NCBI RefSeq assembly: GCF_014644535.1
Contig: NZ_BMKW01000010.1
Coordinates: forward strand, 215,664 to 279,663
From: Neoroseomonas lacus
GTDB taxonomy: Bacteria > Pseudomonadota > Alphaproteobacteria > Acetobacterales > Acetobacteraceae
Reading direction: 5' to 3'
Length of the DNA: 64,000 nt
In this document: positions 20,208 to 28,939 of the stretch, piece after piece
Numbering within the stretch: position 1 is the first letter of the stretch
Layout of the letters: each line of letters starts with the position of its first letter
Position numbers and translations under genes: made by a program
The notes under the pieces: generated by a model
Seen by the model: only the letters and a program-made list of their open reading frames with translations
Told to the model about the DNA's origin: nothing
Database searches by the model: none

Positions 20208-20600
20208 ATGCCGAACACCCCTCTTGCGAAATCGATGCTGGATCTGCTCTCGCATATCAGCCTGCCCGCCGCCGAGCGGCGCATCCCGGCCAGCGACAGC
20301 GCGTTGACCGACCCCGACAACGCGCTTCCCGAGACGCTGACCGGCACGCTCGCTGTGCTCGACCACCTGCTCGCCGAGGTCGAGGAAGACCTGCGCGAAG
20401 GCCGCAGCCAGGCCGCCGGCACGGCGCTTGGCATCGTCGGTACGCGACTGGCGCTCGATGGCATGCGCGGCAGCAAGCCGCCCAACCATGTCGAATGGCT
20501 CGCCGCCCATCTGCGCACCGCGGCGAGCGAACTGGCGGCGGGCCAAGCCGGCAAGGCGTTGCAGGCGGCGCGGATGGCGCGCATCGCCCTGCGGTCCTGA
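20208..20600 (+). CDS. Hypothetical protein, helical
   Basis: A 130-residue soluble protein I do not recognise. It is rich in Ala and Leu, predicted helical, with no signal peptide or cysteines. The ATG at 20208 follows an AGGGAGAG site at the right spacing, and codon use is normal for this genome, so it is likely real. A strong hairpin at 20630-20657 ends its transcript. No functional clue comes from its neighbours. Confidence 0.7.
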   Translation: MPNTPLAKSMLDLLSHISLPAAERRIPASDSALTDPDNALPETLTGTLAVLDHLLAEVEEDLREGRSQAAGTALGIVGTRLALDGMRGSKPPNHVEWLAAHLRTAASELAAGQAGKALQAARMARIALRS

Positions 20601-20629
20601 CCGGCCGCGCGATGCGCCCTGCCGGGCAA

Positions 20630-20657
20630 GCGGGTGGTGCCCGACGGCACCACCCGC
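20630..20657 (+). terminator. Hairpin after the hypothetical gene
   Basis: Perfect 12-bp stem GCGGGTGGTGCC / GGCACCACCCGC with a 4-base loop, 30 bases after the stop at 20600. No T-run follows. Confidence 0.6.
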
Positions 20658-20807
20658 CGTGCCTGCCCGAAAGGTGTCAGATCAGTCATTTAGAAGATAT
20701 ACTTACGAAAGGAGAGCAGGCGTAGGATCGTCGCACGAGGTGACGGATCCCCCCCGACCGTACCGACTGTCTTGTCAGGTCTCATCGGCCGAAAAGGATC
20801 CACCGTC

Positions 20808-21107
20808 ATGTTCCGCGCCTTCCTCCTTGCCGCCGGGTTGGTTCTTGCCCTTGGCACGCTCAGCACCGCGGACGCGGCGCGCAGCCGCCCGCGCACGACC
20901 GGCACCGAGGCGGCCGCCGCCAGCGAGGCGCCGCGTGCTTCCTCCACGCGCCATTCGCGCCGCAACAGCGCGAGCAGCCAGCGCCGCAGTCGCGGTTCGG
21001 CCACCGCGTCGCGGCGCAATCGCGGCACGCAGCACGCCTCGGCGTCCACCAGTTCGCGCCGTCGCGCACGCACCCCGGCCGCCGCGCCGGCGAGCGTTAC
21101 CGACTGA
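20808..21107 (+). CDS. Small exported Arg/Ser-rich protein, unknown function
   Basis: A 99-residue protein with a clear Sec signal peptide (FRAFLLAAGLVLALGTLSTADA, cleavage after ADA). The mature chain of about 75 residues is almost entirely Arg, Ser, Ala and Thr, strongly basic and probably disordered. No domain is recognised. An AAAAGGA site precedes the ATG at 20808, and a textbook intrinsic terminator follows at 21133, so this is a self-contained gene. It might bind a polyanion such as LPS or DNA outside the cytoplasm; that is only a guess from charge. Confidence 0.72.
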   Translation: MFRAFLLAAGLVLALGTLSTADAARSRPRTTGTEAAAASEAPRASSTRHSRRNSASSQRRSRGSATASRRNRGTQHASASTSSRRRARTPAAAPASVTD

Positions 21108-21132
21108 CCGGCGCGACCAGTTCGCGTTGACG

Positions 21133-21158
21133 AAGGGGGCCGCGTGGCCCCCTTTTGT
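21133..21158 (+). terminator. Intrinsic terminator after the Arg/Ser-rich gene
   Basis: GGGGGCC-GCGT-GGCCCCC followed by TTTTGT, 26 bases beyond the stop. This is the only hairpin I noticed in the window with a clear T-run. Confidence 0.85.
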
Positions 21159-21500
21159 CGTTCCGGCTCTCGGTTCCGCCGGCTGACGGTGATGCAGGTC
21201 GCACGGGTCGAGGCCAAGCCCCGGCGGGCGCCTGGTCATGGCGTGCGTCCGCACTCCACACATCGGGCGCGTCGGCACGATCTCGATGCGGCCATGTGCA
21301 GCCGGGGCTTTTTCCGGCCCTGCGTGTGGCAAGGCCCTCTATCACGCGATCCGCTGGCCGCGGGCAGGCCTGACGCCGTCGCTGCCGCCCCGCCCAATGC
21401 ACGCGATGCGGCCCGGCGCCAGATCGAGGTGTTCAGGGGCCGTTGGAGCGGTGTGCGTTCGGCTGCTCTCAAGCCAATCGCTGCATCTTTCGGCTTGATC

Positions 21501-21530
21501 GAGCAGCTTCAAGCGCGCGTGAAGCTGCTC
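21501..21530. other. Isolated hairpin in a gene-free gap
   Basis: A perfect 11-bp inverted repeat, GAGCAGCTTCA / TGAAGCTGCTC, with an 8-base loop, within the 488-bp gap 21108-21595. The rest of the gap (21159-21500) holds a faint repeat-family tail near 21418-21440 (ATCGAGGTGTTCAGGGG) and no gene I can support. Confidence 0.5.
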
Positions 21531-21541
21531 ATGTGCGATCT

Positions 21542-21588
21542 GCTCCGGGCCTTTGGCGGGGCAGTTCGAAGGGGCGGCGCCCCTCCGG
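21542..21588 (-). repeat. Dispersed palindromic element, reverse orientation, partial (copy R4)
   Basis: Keeps the half-core GGGCCTTTGG, linker CGGGGCAG and terminal hairpin GAAGGGGC-GGC-GCCCCTCC. The hairpin ends 7 bases from the minus-strand stop at 21596. A matching tail lies about 110 bases upstream, as if the copy had been split. Confidence 0.7.
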
Positions 21589-21595
21589 TCACGCC

Positions 21596-23038
21596 CTATC
21601 GCGCCAGCGTCACCACCGTACTGCGCGGTGGCTCGTCGGCCCGCAGGCCGGGCCAGCGCGTCGCCGGTGTCGCCCAGGTCGCGCCCGGCGCCGCACCGGG
21701 ATGCGCAACCGCCGCGATGATCGTGCCATCCGCCGCTACCGCCACGCCGGACGCCGCCGCGCCGACCGGCGTCGCCAGCAGCAGGCTTGGTTGGCCGCGA
21801 TCGGCGCCGACGACCGGCACACGGTAGAAGGCTTCGGGCAGGGCGCCGGGCCGGTCGCCGCGATCGGTGCCGAGCAGCACGGCGCCGTCGCCGTCGAAGC
21901 CCAGCGAGGCCGGTGCCCAGGGCCAAGCCGGCACGGCGGCGACGGCCTCGCCACGACGGGTGGGCTGGAGCGGGGCCTCGCGGCCATTGAGGATGACCTC
22001 GGCGATGCCGGTCTCGGCGGCTAGGTCACCAGCGGCGGCGCGAATGTCGAGCACCTGCCCCGGCCCGCCGCGCGTGGCGAGGCAAAGCCGCTTCTGCTGC
22101 GCGTCGAAGGCGACGGCGCGGGCCTGGTCGAGCGGGGTGGCGCCGGCGTTGCGGGCGGCGGCGAACGGGTCGCCTTCCTGCAGCGGCAGCCAGCGCAGCG
22201 ACCCCCCCTCGAATCGCGCCGCGGCCAAGCGGCCGGCATCGAGGGCGCGCGGCCCGGCCGTCTCATCCGACACGAAGCGATAGAGGAAGCCGCCGGGCCG
22301 GCCATCGACCATCCAGACCACGGCGCGGCCATCGGCAGCGAGGCCGGCAGCGGCATCCACCGCGCCGAAGCGGCCCGGCGCGGCATGCTTCACCGGCACC
22401 GAGGCCGGGTCGGCCGGGTCGAGTTCCGTCAGCATGCCCATGGCGCGGGGATTGATGCCGGGCAGCCGGCCGGCCCAGGCGGCAGCCCCGCCCTCGGCGA
22501 GCAGCACGCTGCCCCAGGGCGTCGCGCAGCCGCCGGTGACACCGATGATGCCGACGGCCGGGCCGCCCTCGGCGCCGAGCCGGCACAAGGTCCGAGCGGT
22601 CAGCCGGCGGTTCTGGAAGCCGCCATCGACGACGATCCACTCGGCGCCACGACGGGCGAGGTTGAGCAGGCTGACGCCCTGCATCTCCCCGGCGACGTCA
22701 GGCCGGTCGCGGCCATCGGGGAAGGCCATGGCGGCATCGACGCCGGGGTGCGCGACCGCCAGCACGGCACGCGGGACGCGATCCTCGGCGGTGACGGCCG
22801 GCAGCAGGGCGATGATGCGGGCGTCCCAGCCGAACTGGGCCGCGGCGGCCTCGACGGTGGGCTGCGCCGGGGTCCAGGCGGGTGCGTCGAAGGCCACGCG
22901 ATCGCCCCAGCGGATCAGCGCACCGCGCCGGATGCCCGGGGCGAGGAAGTCGTCCTGGCGCATGATCAGCGACTGCGCGCGCAAGGCAGGGGTGGCCAGC
23001 AGCAGCGGCGCGGCGAACAAGGCGCGACGGCGGATCAT
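21596..23038 (-). CDS. PhoX-like DUF839 protein, exported
   Basis: A 480-residue protein of the DUF839/PhoX family (calcium/iron beta-propeller phosphatases and relatives). The N-terminus MIRRRALFAAPLLLATPALRA is an export signal. The family segment TGGCATPWGSVLLAEGG is at about residues 163-180, and the C-terminus has the usual WPGLRADEPPRSTVV ending. Phosphatase activity is not assured, because many DUF839 members are uncharacterised. Its ATG at 23038 overlaps the stop of the upstream molybdoenzyme gene by 4 bases, so the two are co-translated, which is an unusual pairing. Confidence 0.78.
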   Translation of the reverse strand: MIRRRALFAAPLLLATPALRAQSLIMRQDDFLAPGIRRGALIRWGDRVAFDAPAWTPAQPTVEAAAAQFGWDARIIALLPAVTAEDRVPRAVLAVAHPGVDAAMAFPDGRDRPDVAGEMQGVSLLNLARRGAEWIVVDGGFQNRRLTARTLCRLGAEGGPAVGIIGVTGGCATPWGSVLLAEGGAAAWAGRLPGINPRAMGMLTELDPADPASVPVKHAAPGRFGAVDAAAGLAADGRAVVWMVDGRPGGFLYRFVSDETAGPRALDAGRLAAARFEGGSLRWLPLQEGDPFAAARNAGATPLDQARAVAFDAQQKRLCLATRGGPGQVLDIRAAAGDLAAETGIAEVILNGREAPLQPTRRGEAVAAVPAWPWAPASLGFDGDGAVLLGTDRGDRPGALPEAFYRVPVVGADRGQPSLLLATPVGAAASGVAVAADGTIIAAVAHPGAAPGATWATPATRWPGLRADEPPRSTVVTLAR

Positions 23039-25350
23039 GCGGCGGGCTCCTCGATGAGCGGAGGGATGTGGGCGCGCACCGGCGGCAGGTCCTCGGTCCA
23101 TGGCTCGACCTGTACCAGGCAGGATTGCGCGGAGGGCCCCTGCCCCAGGCGCGAGGTGCCGATATCGGGCGTCAGGACGTTCGGGTTGCCGTGGACGCAG
23201 AGGCTGCCGGGGACGCCGGGTTCCAGCGGGTCGAACCAGGCGCCGGTGGCCATCATCGCCACGCCGCGCATCAGGCCGGGGTCGGTGCGCAGGCCGCCGA
23301 GGCAGGCGCCGCGGTCGTTGAAGACGCGCACGATGTCGCCGGGGGCGAGGCTCCGTTCGGCGGCGTCCTCGGGGTTCAGCGTGATGGGTTCGCGGCCCTG
23401 GATCTTGTCGGCGGCGGCGACGCGGCCGGGGTCGAGCTGGCCGTGCAGGCGCGTCGCCGGCTGGAAGGAGAGCAGGTGCAGCGGGAAGCGCTTCGCCTGT
23501 TCGGCGCCGAGCCATTCGCGCGGCGCGATCCACACCGGATGGCCGGGTGCGTCGTCGTAGTCGAAGGAGGCGATGGTCTCGCTGAACAGCTCGATCTTGC
23601 CGGTCGCGGTGTCGAGCGGGTGTTCCTCGGGGTCGGTGCGGAACTCGGCGAATTGCGTGTATTCCTCGCCGCGCTTCGGCGGTTCCGCTTCCCACCAGCC
23701 CTTGGCCCAGAAGGCGTCGAAATCGGGCGTGTCAAAGCCGAGGCGGGCACAGTTCTGGCGCCATTGTTCGAAGAGGTGGCGCAGCCAGGCATCCTCGTTG
23801 CGCTGTTCGGTGAAGCGGTCGCGAAAGCCAAGTTCCTCGGCAATGTCGGCGAGGATGTCGTGGTCGTTGCGGGCCTGGCCGACCGGTGCGATGGCCTGGT
23901 GCATGGCGCGCACGAAGCGGTCGCGGCCGCTGCTCGCGATGTCGTTGCGTTCCAATGTGGTGGTCGCCGGCAGGATGATGTCGGCGTGGCGTGCCGCCGC
24001 GGTCCAATGTTGTTCCTGGACGATGATCGTCTCGGCCTGCGCCCAGCCGCGCAGCATGCGGTTGAGGTCCTGGTGGTGATGGAACGGATTGCCACCGGCC
24101 CACCAGATGATGCGCGTGTCGGGGTAGGTCTGCGCGCGGCCGTTGAAGTCGTAGGTCCCACCGGGATTCTCCAGCATGTCGGTGATGCGCGCGACCGGGA
24201 TGAAGGCGCCAGTCGGGTTGCGCGTCGCGGGCATGGAGAAGGAGGGCACTTCCTGGCGCGGCTCGCCCATGCCGTTGACGCTGCCATAGCCATAGGCGAC
24301 GCCCTCGCCCGGCTTGCCGATCTTGCCGAGCATGGCAGCCAGGGCAGCCAGCATCCAATAGGGCTGTTCACCGTAGTCGGCACGTTGCAGGGACCAGGTG
24401 GCGGTCAGCATCGCTGGCAGGTCGGCGAGTTCCATCGCGATGCGGTGGGTCGTCGCGGCGGGGACGGTGGTGATCGGTTCGGCCCATTCCGGCGTCTTCG
24501 CGATGCCGTCCGCTTCGCCAGTGACATAGGCGCGCAGCCGGTCCCAGCCGACGCAGCGAGTGGCGAGGTAGTCGCGGTCCTCGCGCCCGGCGGTTACGAT
24601 GGTGTGTGCCATCGCCAGCAGCAGCGCGGTGTCGGTGCCCGGGCGGATCGGGATCCATTCGGCGTTGCACCAATCGGGCACATCGGCGCGGTTGGGCGAG
24701 ACCTGGATGAAGCGCAGCCCGGCCGCGGCGGCTTCGCGCAGGTTGATCTCGTTGGAATGCCGGCCGGCGGCGCCGGAGGTGACGAGGCCGTTGCGCAGCG
24801 GCAGGCCGCCGAGGCAGAGCATCACTTTCGCGTGGCGGGTGATCGCCGCCCAATCGGTGGTACGGCCGAGCAGCACTTCATTGGTGCCGAGGATATGCGG
24901 CAGCAACGCCTGCGCCGCGGCGTAGGAATAGGCGTTGACCTGCCCGGTATAGCCGCCGCCGAGGCCAAGGAATCGCTGCAGCTGCGAACGCGCGTGGTGG
25001 AAGCGCCCGGCGGAGGACCAGCCATAGGAGCCGCCGAAAATGCTGGTCGGACCATGTTCGGTGCGGACGCGGCGGGTTTCCTCCGCCACCAGGCGCACGG
25101 CGCGGTCCCAGGAGACGGGAATGAAGGGATCGCCGCCGCGCAACGCGCCCTTTCGCCGGCCTTCCAGCCAACCCTTGCGGATATAGGGGCGATCCACGCG
25201 GCAGGCGGCGTGGACGATATCCGGCACGCTCTCGATCAGGCTGCCGGGGAAGGGGTCGCGTTCGAAGGGCCGCACGCCGACGACGCGGCCGTCCCGCACC
25301 ACGGCGTCATAGGTGCCCCAATGGGCGGCATGCGGCTTCAGTTCGGTCAT
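23035..25350 (-). CDS. Molybdopterin-dependent oxidoreductase, BisC/DMSO reductase type
   Basis: A 771-residue enzyme of the DMSO reductase family, in the branch of biotin-sulfoxide/TMAO/DMSO reductases. The GGSYGWSSAGRFHHARSQ segment (about residues 106-123) supplies the serine ligand to molybdenum expected in this branch. No N-terminal Fe-S cysteine motif is present, which also fits. There is no Tat signal, so it is probably cytoplasmic like BisC, in contrast to the exported protein encoded next to it. The start at 25350 has AAGGAG just upstream. It is divergent from the transaminase gene with a 123-bp gap. Substrate unknown. Confidence 0.9.
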   Translation of the reverse strand: MTELKPHAAHWGTYDAVVRDGRVVGVRPFERDPFPGSLIESVPDIVHAACRVDRPYIRKGWLEGRRKGALRGGDPFIPVSWDRAVRLVAEETRRVRTEHGPTSIFGGSYGWSSAGRFHHARSQLQRFLGLGGGYTGQVNAYSYAAAQALLPHILGTNEVLLGRTTDWAAITRHAKVMLCLGGLPLRNGLVTSGAAGRHSNEINLREAAAAGLRFIQVSPNRADVPDWCNAEWIPIRPGTDTALLLAMAHTIVTAGREDRDYLATRCVGWDRLRAYVTGEADGIAKTPEWAEPITTVPAATTHRIAMELADLPAMLTATWSLQRADYGEQPYWMLAALAAMLGKIGKPGEGVAYGYGSVNGMGEPRQEVPSFSMPATRNPTGAFIPVARITDMLENPGGTYDFNGRAQTYPDTRIIWWAGGNPFHHHQDLNRMLRGWAQAETIIVQEQHWTAAARHADIILPATTTLERNDIASSGRDRFVRAMHQAIAPVGQARNDHDILADIAEELGFRDRFTEQRNEDAWLRHLFEQWRQNCARLGFDTPDFDAFWAKGWWEAEPPKRGEEYTQFAEFRTDPEEHPLDTATGKIELFSETIASFDYDDAPGHPVWIAPREWLGAEQAKRFPLHLLSFQPATRLHGQLDPGRVAAADKIQGREPITLNPEDAAERSLAPGDIVRVFNDRGACLGGLRTDPGLMRGVAMMATGAWFDPLEPGVPGSLCVHGNPNVLTPDIGTSRLGQGPSAQSCLVQVEPWTEDLPPVRAHIPPLIEEPAA

Positions 25351-25473
25351 GGGAGGCTCCTTCGCGCCAAAAGGTGGCGCGGGCATGGCCGCGCGGCAAC
25401 ACCGGCCCCTTGGGTGGCGCGGCGGACAGGCCTAAGGTGCGCGCCTCGTTCGCCGAGGAAGGCTCAGACAGAC

Positions 25474-26877
25474 ATGACACCGCCGCGCAATTCCAACGCC
25501 GCTCGCGACATCGCGAATGTGCTGCACCCCTACACCGACGCCAAGGCGTTCCAGCAGACCGGTCCGCTGGTGATCACGCGCGGCAAGGGCGTGAAGATCT
25601 ACGACGAGCAGGGCAAGGAATACATCGAGGCGTTGGCGGGGCTGTGGTGCGCCAGCCTCGGCTTCGACAATGAGCGCCTGGTGCAGGCCGCGACCAACCA
25701 GATGCGCAAGCTGCCCTTCTATCATTCGTTCACGGCCAAGTCGCATGAGCCGATGATCGACCTGGCGGAGATGCTGATCGAGCGCGCGCCGTCGCCGATG
25801 AGCAAGGTGTTCTTCGGCAATTCCGGCTCCGAGGCGAATGACTCGGCGCTGAAGATGATCTGGTACATGAACAACGCGCTGGGCCGCCCGAAGAAGAAGA
25901 AGGTCTTCGCGCGGCTGAAGGCGTATCATGGCATCACGCTGGCCGCCGCGTCCCTGACCGGCCTGCCGGCCAACCACAAGCTGTTCGACGCGCCGATCGC
26001 CGGTGGTCGCTTCATCCATGTCGGTACGCCGCATCATTACCATGAGGCGAAGCCGGGTGAGAGCGAGGAAGCCTTCGCGACGCGCCTCGCCGATGAGCTG
26101 GAAGCCAGGATCATCGAGGAAGGCGGCGCCGAGGAATGCGCGGCGTTCTGGGCCGAGCCGGTGATGGGCGCGGGTGGCGTGATCGTGCCGCCGGCGACGT
26201 ATTTCGAGAAGATCCAGGCCGTGCTGAAGAAGTACGACATGCTCTTCGTCGCCGATGAGGTGATCTGCGGCTTCGGGCGCACCGGCAGCTACTGGGGCTG
26301 CCAGACCTTCAACATCCAGCCGGACATCCTGGTCTGCGCGAAGGCGCTGTCGTCCTCCTACCTGCCGATCTCGGCGGTGATGGTGAACGAGACCGTGTTC
26401 CAAGGCATCGCCGAGGGCTCGTCCGCGGTCGGCACCTGGGGCCATGGCTTCACCTATTCGGGCCATCCGGTCGCCGCGGCCGTCGCGATCGAGACGCTGA
26501 AGATCTACGACGAGACCAGCATCGTCGCGCATGTCGCCGAGGTCGGCGCGCATATGCAGGCGGAACTGCGCCGTCGCTTCACCGACCATCCGCTGGTGGG
26601 CGAAGTGCGCGGCGTCGGCCTGATCGGCGCGATCGAACTCACCTCCGACAAGGCGGCGCGCAAGCCGATCGACCCGGCGAAGAAGGCCGGCGCGCGGCTG
26701 TGCAAGCTGGGCGAGGAACATGGCGTGATCCTGCGCGCCATGATCAACGACAGCATGGGCTTCTCGCCGCCGCTGGTGATCACCAAGGATGAGGTGACCG
26801 AGATGCTGGACCGCGTCGGCAAGGCGCTGGACGCGCTGGCCGTCGACCTGCGGCGCGAGAGCATCGCGGCGGTTTGA
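25474..26877 (+). CDS. Class III aminotransferase (omega-amino acid/GABA:pyruvate type)
   Basis: A 467-residue PLP-dependent transaminase. The PLP lysine is in ILVCAKALSSSYLPISAVM (about residues 286-304), with the cofactor aspartate in FVADEVICGFGRTGSYWG (about 257-274). FFGNSGSEANDSALKM holds the phosphate-binding loop. The sequence type matches omega-amino acid:pyruvate and 4-aminobutyrate:pyruvate transaminases, which move an amino group from a terminal amine to pyruvate. The ATG at 25474 is the first start with a sensible N-terminus; the long open frame upstream on this strand is only antisense to the molybdoenzyme gene. Confidence 0.93.
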   Translation: MTPPRNSNAARDIANVLHPYTDAKAFQQTGPLVITRGKGVKIYDEQGKEYIEALAGLWCASLGFDNERLVQAATNQMRKLPFYHSFTAKSHEPMIDLAEMLIERAPSPMSKVFFGNSGSEANDSALKMIWYMNNALGRPKKKKVFARLKAYHGITLAAASLTGLPANHKLFDAPIAGGRFIHVGTPHHYHEAKPGESEEAFATRLADELEARIIEEGGAEECAAFWAEPVMGAGGVIVPPATYFEKIQAVLKKYDMLFVADEVICGFGRTGSYWGCQTFNIQPDILVCAKALSSSYLPISAVMVNETVFQGIAEGSSAVGTWGHGFTYSGHPVAAAVAIETLKIYDETSIVAHVAEVGAHMQAELRRRFTDHPLVGEVRGVGLIGAIELTSDKAARKPIDPAKKAGARLCKLGEEHGVILRAMINDSMGFSPPLVITKDEVTEMLDRVGKALDALAVDLRRESIAAV

Positions 26878-26880
26878 GAA

Positions 26881-26962
26881 AAGGTTGGAGGGGCTTTGCC
26901 CCTCCAAGCCACCCCACCAAAGGCCTAAGGGCCTTTGGAAACCGATACTTGGTGCTTGGCAT
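26881..26962 (+). repeat. Dispersed palindromic element, forward arm (copy L5)
   Basis: Starts 3 bases after the transaminase stop. Hairpin GGAGGGGC-TTT-GCCCCTCC, linker CCACCCCACC, second hairpin CCAAAGGCCTAAGGGCCTTTGG, tail AAACCGATACTTGG. Nearly identical to the arms at 10035, 53926 and 62038. Confidence 0.9.
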
Positions 26963-27047
26963 GCGGGCGGGTTCTCGGTGCCAGGACTCGTTCCCTTGCC
27001 CGACAAGACGTTCGTTTGTTGCGGCAACCTGCCGCGCCGGACGCCAA

Positions 27048-27118
27048 GTCGAGGTGTCCAGAGGCCCTTTGGCCTTTGGTGGGGGTGGTCCGGAGGGGGG
27101 CAAAGCCCTCTCCGCGTC
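27048..27118 (-). repeat. Dispersed palindromic element, reverse arm (copy R5)
   Basis: Partner of the arm at 26881: tail CCAAGTCGAGGTGTCCAGAGG, core GGCCCTTTGGCCTTTGG, linker TGGGGGTGGTCC and hairpin GGAGGGGGGCAAAGCCCTCTCC. About 85 bp without a gene lie between the arms. Confidence 0.85.
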
Positions 27119-27180
27119 GCCCGCACGGACGACGCCCGCCCGCGACACTTCCCCAGCACGCCCACCCCGGACCCCCGCGC

Positions 27181-28392
27181 GTGAAGATCACCTCCCCTGC
27201 CCTCCCCGTCGCTATCGCTCTGTTGCTGGCGCCGCTGGCCGTCGTGCTGCAATCCAAGACGATGGCGCCGATCGCGCTGGTGACGATGGCACTCACCGTC
27301 ATCGCCTTCTGGCGCCAGCACCAAACACTGCCCTGGCCGAGCGGCGCGGCGGTCGCGATGGGCCTCGCCCTCGGGCTGTGGGGCGCGTTCAGCGCGGCCT
27401 GGGCGATCGAACCGGGACGCGCGCTGACCACCGGCGTGTCCCTCGTCGGCATGGTGTTGCTGGCGGGCGGTGCCGCGCGGGCGCTGGAGGGTAGCGATGC
27501 CTCCACACGCTGGTGGATAGTGCTGCTGCTGGCATTCGGGCTGGTGGTGGGGCTGGGGGCTGGCGGGGTCGACGCCATGACCGGCAACGCCATCCGCGCT
27601 GGCGTGCGCGGCCTGCACGAGGTGCCGGCGACGCTCGCCTTCGGGCTGAAGCCGGCCGGGTCGGTGATGGCGCTGCTGCTGCCGCTGGCGGTGGCGCTCC
27701 CCCTGCCGATGCTGTCGCGTGTCACCTTCCTGGTATGCGGTGTCGTGATGCTGGCCGTGCTGCCGGGCGACACGGCGAAGATCGCCGCCGTGCTCGGGCT
27801 GTTGGCGGCCGGGGCCGCAGCCGTTGCGCCACGCGCGGTGCCGCGGCTGATCGGCGCGGGCCTCGCGCTGTTGATTCTGGCGATGCCGCTGCTGGTGGCC
27901 GTCATCCCAGCCTTGCCGGTGGAGCGCCTGCCGGGTTCGGCGGTGCATCGGATGCTGATCTGGGATTTCGCGGCGGCACGCATCGCCGAACGGCCGCTGG
28001 TCGGCTGGGGCATGGAAGCCAGCCGCGAGATCCCGGGCGGACACGAGCAGCCTTCCGCCGCCGCGCTCGACCGCATGCGTGTGACCGACCCGGCTCTGCG
28101 CCAGTGGTTCGCCGAACCGCATGTGCATGTGCTGCCGCTGCATCCGCATAATGGGGCGCTGCAGCTTTGGCTGGAGTTGGGTGGCATTGGCGCGGCGATC
28201 GCAGCACTGCTCGCCTGGTTCCTGGGCGTGGCGGCGGCGCGCGCGCCGTCACCCGCCGCGGCGAGTGGGGCGCTGGCCTCGGCGGCGGTGACGGCGATGC
28301 TGTCCTTCGGCGCGTGGCAGGCCTGGTGGGTGGCGGCCATGCTGCTGGCGGCGGCGGTCTGCGCGGGGCTGCCGCGCCGCGCAGACGCCTGA
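27181..28392 (+). CDS. O-antigen ligase/polymerase-like (Wzy_C) membrane protein
   Basis: A 403-residue polytopic protein with about ten hydrophobic segments and one large hydrophilic loop at about residues 250-325. In the loop, RMLIWDFAAARIAERPLVGWG and LPLHPHNGALQLWLELGG match the Wzy_C/WaaL signature, with the conserved His. Such proteins ligate or polymerise surface polysaccharide on the periplasmic face. The start is a GTG at 27181; the upstream DNA is repeat element, so no longer start is credible. There are no glycosyltransferase neighbours to show the pathway. Confidence 0.85.
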   Translation: MKITSPALPVAIALLLAPLAVVLQSKTMAPIALVTMALTVIAFWRQHQTLPWPSGAAVAMGLALGLWGAFSAAWAIEPGRALTTGVSLVGMVLLAGGAARALEGSDASTRWWIVLLLAFGLVVGLGAGGVDAMTGNAIRAGVRGLHEVPATLAFGLKPAGSVMALLLPLAVALPLPMLSRVTFLVCGVVMLAVLPGDTAKIAAVLGLLAAGAAAVAPRAVPRLIGAGLALLILAMPLLVAVIPALPVERLPGSAVHRMLIWDFAAARIAERPLVGWGMEASREIPGGHEQPSAAALDRMRVTDPALRQWFAEPHVHVLPLHPHNGALQLWLELGGIGAAIAALLAWFLGVAAARAPSPAAASGALASAAVTAMLSFGAWQAWWVAAMLLAAAVCAGLPRRADA

Positions 28393-28710
28393 CCCGGGTA
28401 AGCCTGTCCGGCTGATTCGCCGAACCTGCCGCCGCAAGCGGCGCCTGCGGCGGTAAAGGCCGCGCCGCTGGCACAGCCACCCCAACAACGCCAGGCAGGA
28501 ACACGACAACGGGCCAAGCATCCATAGCGGCAGCCGCAGCAGCGACGCGACCTCGCCGACCAGCGCGGCCAGCCGGTCGATGGAGCCCTGCTGGTGGTGC
28601 AGCATCGCATCCCGGGCATCGGGAGGATCGAATTCGATGGCGCGGATGATGGCTGCGGCATCCGGCAGCGCTTGGCCGCCATCGCCCGGCTGCATGTGGG
28701 CCTGCTTCAC
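28249..28710 (-). CDS. Possible small membrane protein overlapping the ligase gene 3' end
   Basis: A 153-residue reading (GTG at 28710, or ATG at 28695). Codon use is typical of this genome for about the first 95 residues. It has an acidic start (IRAIEFDPPDARDAM), a helical segment (SIDRLAALVGEVASLL), one membrane span (LWMLGPLSCSCLALLGWLC) and a very basic tail (RRRRRLRRQVRR). The last 48 residues run antisense to the end of the ligase gene and look non-coding, so the real gene may be shorter or carry a 3' frameshift. I do not recognise it. The remaining gap, 28711-28906, shows nothing. Confidence 0.4.
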   Translation of the reverse strand: MKQAHMQPGDGGQALPDAAAIIRAIEFDPPDARDAMLHHQQGSIDRLAALVGEVASLLRLPLWMLGPLSCSCLALLGWLCQRRGLYRRRRRLRRQVRRISRTGLPGSGVCAARQPRADRRRQQHGRHPPGLPRAEGQHRRHRRRGQRPTRRGG

Positions 28711-28906
28711 GGCGTGACAGGCGGCGCGGCAGGATTATGCGTAGTCGCGCCAAGCTGACGCATTCTGCGCGGCCCTGCTGTGCGATGCGGCGACGGTGTC
28801 GGTTCGCCCTCTCGCCTGACCACGTCCTTCGGCCCACATTGGCTGTTCCCCGGGGCGGCTTCGGTTCGGCGTGGCCGGCTCAACAGGCGCCCGTCGTGGC
28901 AAGCGG

Positions 28907-28933
28907 TCCGATCAGGTGTTGCACCTGATCGGA
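28907..28933 (-). terminator. Hairpin at the end of the polyprenyl synthase gene
   Basis: Perfect 12-bp stem TCCGATCAGGTG / CACCTGATCGGA with a 3-base loop, 6 bases beyond the minus-strand stop at 28940. No T-run. Confidence 0.65.
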
Positions 28934-28939
28934 TGGTGC

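Noticed and set aside
23068..25473. A long plus-strand frame antisense to the molybdoenzyme gene that joins the transaminase in frame
   Set aside because: The sense strand carries a complete molybdopterin enzyme. The extension has no family similarity; the transaminase starts at 25474.
27181..28392. Reading the O-antigen-ligase-like gene from an earlier start at 26935
   Set aside because: The added residues are translation of the repeat element (26881-27118) and have no signal or membrane character.
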